DNA of 64,000 nucleotides from Sphingobium fontiphilum (GTDB lineage: Bacteria > Pseudomonadota > Alphaproteobacteria > Sphingomonadales > Sphingomonadaceae), in the NCBI RefSeq assembly GCF_014196635.1, contig NZ_JACIEB010000006.1, forward strand, positions 1-64,000. The letters are read 5' to 3'. Positions 61,234 through 64,000 of this stretch are shown here, one piece after another; position 1 is the stretch's first letter; each line of letters opens with the position of its first letter. The translations under genes and the position numbers were made by a program. The notes under the pieces were generated by a model. The model worked only from the letters and a program-made list of their open reading frames with translations, had not been told where the DNA came from and searched no databases.

Positions 61234-63588
61234 ATGGCCGTTCGCAGCACCGCCCTAAACACCTTTCGAATCCTCGCCCTTTCCAGCGCCGCCTGGGGCG
61301 GTTGCGTCACTCTGCCCGCTCTCGCGCAAGAAGGCGCCAGCGCCCCGTCCGACGATGAAGGCGCGATCGTCGTCACCGCGCGCCGCCGCGAGGAAACGCT
61401 GGTCGCCGTGCCCATCGCCGTCAGCGCCTTTTCCGGCGACAAGCTGGAATCGCAGGGCGCGCTCGACATCACCGACATCGCCAACGTCGTCCCCAACACC
61501 ACGCTGGAGGCGTCGCGCGGCACCAATTCGACGCTGACCGCCTTCATCCGCGGCGTGGGCCAGCAGGATCCCGTTTCCGGTTTCGAACAGGGCGTCGGCA
61601 TCTATCTCGACGACGTCTATCTCAACCGTCCGCAGGGCAGCCTCCTCGACATTTACGATGTGGAGCGGATCGAAGTGCTGCGCGGTCCGCAGGGCACGCT
61701 CTATGGCCGCAACACCATTGGCGGCGCGGTCAAATATGTGACCAAGATGCTGCCGCAGGAATTCGCGCTGAAGCTCAAGGGTTCGTTCGGCACCTATGAC
61801 CAGGCCGATGGCGTGCTGACCGTGTCGGCCCCGATCAGCGACCTGATCCGCGTCGGCGGCGCCGTGGCCCGCCTGTCGCGCGGCGGTTTTGGCAAGAACC
61901 TGACCACCGGCGAGGATAATTACAACAAGGACGTCTGGGCGGCGCGCGCCACATTTGAAATGGGCGGCTATGGCGAACCGGTGCTGATGCGCATCACCGG
62001 CGATTATACCAAGGACAACAGCAATGCGCGCGGCGGCCACCGCCTGATGCCGGGCCAGCTTTCGGGCACGCCGATGCTCAAGGACGTGTTCGACACGCAG
62101 GGCGGCCTCACCGATCCCAAGCAATATGTGAAGTCCTATGGCCTGTCGATGAACATCAGCGCCGAACTGTCGGACAGCGTCACGCTGCGTTCGATCAGCG
62201 CCTGGCGCAAGGATGACAGCGCGTCGCCGATCGACTTCGACGCCCTGCCCGCCATCGACGTCGACGTTCCCGCCTATTATTTCAACGAGCAGCTGAGCCA
62301 GGAATTCCAGCTTCTCTATGACAATGGCCCGCTGAAGGGCATGGTCGGCTTCTATTATCTCGACGCCAGGGCCGACACCCTGTTCGACGTGCGCCTGTTC
62401 ACCACCCTCGCTGGCCTGACCGCCTTTACCCAGGCCAATGTCGACACCGAAACCTATGCCATTTTCGGCGACTTCACCTTTGACGTGACGGACCAGATCA
62501 GCCTGTCGGCCGGTGGCCGTTACACATGGGACAAGCGCCGGGCCGACATTTTGCGCCAGAATTATCTGGGCGGCGGCTCGCCCGTGTTCGACGGCGCGGG
62601 CGTTCCCTTCGGCGCGCCCGGCACCGATTTCAACGGCGAGCGCGAATATAAGAAGTTCACCCCGCGCTTTTCGGTCAGTTACAAGCCGAACCGCGACCAC
62701 AATGTTTACGCCAGCTATTCGAAGGGCTTCAAGGGCGGCGGTTTCGACCCGCGCGGCGTGGGCGTGAACGCGCCCGACCTCAACCAGGACGGCATTCGTC
62801 AGGACAGCGAAGTCGCCGCCTTCCTCAGCTTCGCGCCGGAACAGGTCGACAGCTATGAAGTCGGCTACAAGGGCAACTTCATGGGCGGCGCGCTTTATGT
62901 CGCGGTCGCGGGCTTCTATGCCGATTACAAGGATGTGCAGATCCCCGGCTCGGTGGCATGCAGCGTCGGCGGCATCGCCTCCTTCTGCGGCATCGTGTCC
63001 AACGCGGGCAAGGCGACGTTCAAGGGGCTGGAGTTTGAGAGCAACGCGCGCCTTGGCCGTGATGTGCTGACCGGCGGCGACCGCATCAACCTGTCGACCG
63101 CCATCGGCTATATCGACGCGAAATATAAGGAATATATCTCCAATATCGGCGGCGTTCCGACCGATGTCGCCGATTTCCGCAAGGTGCAGAACACCCCCAA
63201 ATGGACCGCCAGCGGCACGCTGAGCTATACCGCGCCGGTCGGCGAGGGCAGCATCTATGTCGGCAGCACCCTGTCCTGGCGTTCCAAGACCTATCAGTTC
63301 GAAATCCCCAACCCCTATATCGACCAGAAGGGTTTTGCGCTGTGGGACGCCAGCATCGTTTACACCGCGCCCGACGACCGCTGGAGCCTCGGGCTCCATG
63401 GCAAGAACCTGCTGGACAAGGAATATAAGACCTCCGGCTACACCTTCGTCGCGGCCAACCCCACGACCGGCGCGATCATCAACAACGCGGCGGGTTTTCC
63501 GACCCCATCGCTGGGCAAGGAAGGCACGCTGACCGCCTTCTACGGCAATCCGCGCCAGGTTTTCGTGACCGGCACGCTGAAGTTCTGA
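61234..63588 (+). CDS. TonB-dependent outer-membrane receptor
   Basis: 784 residues from ATG 61234 with AGGAGAGG upstream. A Sec signal peptide (LALSSAAWGGCVTLPALAQ) and a TonB-box-like region before the plug (EGAIVVTARRREE) are visible. The plug contains VERIEVLRGPQGTLYGRNTIGGAVKY; the barrel ends in an aromatic C-terminus (VFVTGTLKF). It imports an unknown ligand using TonB energy. An MFS transporter gene follows, suggesting a two-membrane uptake path. Confidence 0.93.
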   Translation: MAVRSTALNTFRILALSSAAWGGCVTLPALAQEGASAPSDDEGAIVVTARRREETLVAVPIAVSAFSGDKLESQGALDITDIANVVPNTTLEASRGTNSTLTAFIRGVGQQDPVSGFEQGVGIYLDDVYLNRPQGSLLDIYDVERIEVLRGPQGTLYGRNTIGGAVKYVTKMLPQEFALKLKGSFGTYDQADGVLTVSAPISDLIRVGGAVARLSRGGFGKNLTTGEDNYNKDVWAARATFEMGGYGEPVLMRITGDYTKDNSNARGGHRLMPGQLSGTPMLKDVFDTQGGLTDPKQYVKSYGLSMNISAELSDSVTLRSISAWRKDDSASPIDFDALPAIDVDVPAYYFNEQLSQEFQLLYDNGPLKGMVGFYYLDARADTLFDVRLFTTLAGLTAFTQANVDTETYAIFGDFTFDVTDQISLSAGGRYTWDKRRADILRQNYLGGGSPVFDGAGVPFGAPGTDFNGEREYKKFTPRFSVSYKPNRDHNVYASYSKGFKGGGFDPRGVGVNAPDLNQDGIRQDSEVAAFLSFAPEQVDSYEVGYKGNFMGGALYVAVAGFYADYKDVQIPGSVACSVGGIASFCGIVSNAGKATFKGLEFESNARLGRDVLTGGDRINLSTAIGYIDAKYKEYISNIGGVPTDVADFRKVQNTPKWTASGTLSYTAPVGEGSIYVGSTLSWRSKTYQFEIPNPYIDQKGFALWDASIVYTAPDDRWSLGLHGKNLLDKEYKTSGYTFVAANPTTGAIINNAAGFPTPSLGKEGTLTAFYGNPRQVFVTGTLKF

Positions 63589-63616
63589 TCCGGCAGAGTC
63601 CCCCTCTTACCCCCGA

Positions 63617-63647
63617 CGCCGCCCTTGCCCTTTGGACAGGGGCGGCG
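63617..63647 (+). other. Intercistronic hairpin between receptor and MFS genes
   Basis: CGCCGCCC (63,617–63,624) and GGGCGGCG (63,640–63,647) form an 8-bp stem with a 15-base loop in the 71-base gap. No T-run follows, so read-through into the MFS gene is likely. It could stabilise the upstream message. Confidence 0.4.
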
Positions 63648-63659
63648 CACGGAGATTGC

Positions 63660-64000
63660 ATGACCCAGGCATCGTCCCCCGCCCCCGCCCGAAACAACCC
63701 TGTCTATTCGGGCGTGGTGCTGGCGATGCTGTTGCTGGTCTATACCTTCAACTTCCTTGACCGGCAGATCCTCGGCATCCTCGCCGGCCCCATAAAGGCC
63801 GAACTGGAACTGACCGATACCCAGTTGGGGGCGTTGGGCGGCATCGCTTTCGCGCTGCTCTATTCCACCCTCGCCATCCCGCTGGCGCTGCTGGCGGACC
63901 GCACCAGCCGCACCTGGGTCATCACCGTGTCCCTCGCCATCTGGAGCGGCTTCACCGCGCTGTGCGGCCTGGCGGGCAATTTCATGCAGATGTTCCTGTG
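63660..64000 (+). CDS. MFS transporter, cut by the window edge
   Basis: The frame from ATG 63660 (GGAG upstream) is open to the right edge (113 codons). The first membrane helix (VVLAMLLLVYTFNFLDRQILG) and the MFS-typical loop LLADRTSRTWV with the following SLAIWSGFTALCG are visible. It probably shares a transcript with the TonB receptor and imports the same substrate across the inner membrane (inference). Confidence 0.87.
   Translation, partial: MTQASSPAPARNNPVYSGVVLAMLLLVYTFNFLDRQILGILAGPIKAELELTDTQLGALGGIAFALLYSTLAIPLALLADRTSRTWVITVSLAIWSGFTALCGLAGNFMQMFL

Noticed and set aside
61255-63399. 714-residue minus-strand frame opposite the TonB receptor
   Set aside because: It is an antisense frame of a GC-rich gene; the plus-strand protein has clear plug and barrel motifs and a signal peptide.
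1-64000. CRISPR arrays, rRNA genes and complete insertion sequences
   Set aside because: I saw no regularly spaced repeats, no rRNA-like sequence, and no transposase with terminal repeats in the window.

Overview
The window is high-G+C chromosomal DNA from an alphaproteobacterium, most likely a member of the Sphingomonadaceae (Sphingobium/Sphingomonas-like). This rests on the dciA–DsbA–DsbA–smc gene order, the pmbA/CysQ pair, the plant-type glutamate-cysteine ligase, the TonB-dependent receptor with a divergent TetR regulator, and dense operons with ATGA stop/start overlaps. The genus is inferred from gene content and style; no 16S gene is present.

Region 1 (1–14,370) is a decayed genomic island at the 3' end of a tRNA-Gly(CCC) gene. 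It opens with an AT-rich promoter region. An overlapping defence operon follows: a restriction helicase-nuclease, a stand-alone PD-(D/E)XK nuclease, a beta-class DNA methyltransferase, a small unknown protein, and a UvrD-like helicase whose RelE/ParE-like N-terminus is cut by an early stop codon. Next comes a patchwork of unknown genes interleaved with broken copies of the helicase 5' end and of a DUF1963-like gene. A truncated unknown gene then abuts a P4-type integrase that is dead twice over (amber codon and missing C-terminus). The methyltransferase is mosaic: its presumed target-recognition segment has lower G+C, and a palindromic repeat sits in frame inside it.

Region 2 (14,371–32,100) is core chromosome: tRNA-Gly, a crotonase/nitronate monooxygenase pair, a DUF2157 membrane protein, a CysQ-like phosphatase with pmbA, nudC–mutY, dciA, two DsbA-like thiol oxidoreductases, smc, a membrane GGDEF protein, an aminotransferase, a phospholipase D-like protein and ubiA.

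Region 3 (32,100–49,075) holds rsmE, gshA, an ICMT-like membrane protein, a soluble PAS/chemoreceptor fragment protein, a TSUP transporter, argG, an MBL hydrolase, an Rrf2 regulator, a GlpQ-like phosphodiesterase, an ArsC-family protein, a RidA protein, a membrane-anchored nuclease, a BASS-type transporter with a small lipoprotein and an EI24 protein, a PfkB/adenosine kinase, a Wzx-like flippase, gpsA and tsaD.

Region 4 (49,119–64,000) holds hemC–hemD–mitofilin-like protein, an alpha/beta hydrolase with a clear terminator, a TIGR01244 protein, recQ–hisN, a VOC protein, a small membrane protein, prs, nadE–gltX, and a TetR regulator facing a TonB-dependent receptor and an MFS transporter cut by the window edge. 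The most notable non-coding signals here are a 24-bp perfect palindrome exactly centred between tsaD and hemC, and a TetR-type operator in front of the TonB receptor.
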